Of a stretch of 12,883 nucleotides of DNA, positions 12,850 through 12,883 are shown one piece after another. The notes under the pieces were generated by a model. That model was given only the letters and a program-made list of their open reading frames with translations. It was not told where the DNA came from and made no database searches. Position 1 is the first letter of the stretch; each line of letters opens with the position of its first letter. The DNA comes from an uncultured Bacilli bacterium (GTDB taxonomy: Bacteria > Bacillota_I > Bacilli_A > RF39 > UBA660). The translations under genes were made by a program, and so were the position numbers. Where the stretch lies: positions 1 to 12,883 of the forward strand of contig CAKOXI010000028.1 in the NCBI GenBank assembly GCA_934130045.1, in the 5' to 3' direction.

Positions 12850-12883
12850 ATGTCAAAATTAAATTATGAAGAAAGAATAAATA
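12850..12883 (+). CDS. Transposase N terminus, probable IS3-family OrfA (partial, runs off the window)
   Basis: Only the first 11 codons are visible (MSKLNYEERIN), and the reading frame is open at the window edge. The start resembles the beginning of the helix-turn-helix region of IS3/IS150-type OrfA proteins (MSKL followed by an EER-I helix). GAGG at 12839-12842 lies 7 bases upstream of the ATG. The short visible length limits confidence; the family call depends mainly on the terminal repeat just upstream. Confidence 0.5.
   Translation, partial: MSKLNYEERIN

Larger units (their letters stand above)
12812..12883 (+). mobile_element. Left end of a probable IS3-family insertion sequence (truncated by window)
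   Basis: The sequence from 12812 begins TGAACCCCGTTTCTTGGACA (12812-12831), which has the TG start and the TTGGACA ending typical of IS3/IS150-group terminal repeats as I recall them. A transposase-like start codon follows only 18 bases later at 12850, as expected for a compact IS. The right end, partner repeat and target duplication lie outside the window, so family and exact boundary are provisional. Confidence 0.55.

Overview
This is a very AT-rich, gene-dense stretch of a chromosome from a low-GC Gram-positive (Firmicutes/Bacilli-type) bacterium. RNase HIII, CvpA, a YerB-type DUF3048 lipoprotein and the nusB-xseA-xseB order all fit Bacilli. The small size, the pilin-like and LRR proteins and the extreme AT bias suggest an uncultured, possibly gut-associated lineage near RF39/Mollicutes relatives; that placement is inference. 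The standard code applies: tryptophans are TGG, and TGA ends xseA exactly where the family ends. No tRNA, rRNA or CRISPR was seen.

Layout. Positions 58-1062 (minus strand) hold rnhC, which is divergent from everything else. Positions 1131-2197 hold cvpA and a thioredoxin. Positions 2222-4966 form a self-contained three-gene unit: a small membrane protein, a 511-residue prepilin-like protein with an Ig-like region and an 18-cysteine tail, and a membrane-anchored protein with an Ig-like C terminus. This unit has its own promoter and a strong terminator. Positions 4969-10808 hold mutS, followed with gaps of 2 to 11 bases by an LRR protein with an unfamiliar N-terminal domain, a 94-residue protein, a 130-residue membrane protein and a DUF3048 lipoprotein. 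Positions 10843-12774 hold nusB-xseA-xseB. From 12812 to the window edge lies the left end of a probable IS3-family insertion sequence with the first 11 codons of its transposase.

How the genes fit together. Most recognised genes serve nucleic acid maintenance: RNase HIII removes RNA-DNA hybrids, MutS recognises mismatches, exonuclease VII degrades single strands, and NusB acts in antitermination. The rest is surface or envelope biology (CvpA-like protein, pilin-like cassette, lipoprotein, membrane protein). The most unusual content is the pilin-like cassette at 2222-4966, followed by the LRR protein behind mutS and the hairpin at the IS end, which buries the transposase ribosome-binding site.

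Regulatory signals are compact. Probable promoters with a TGnTAAAAT extended -10 sit only 15-17 bases before the start codons of rnhC, mutS and nusB, implying very short leaders.
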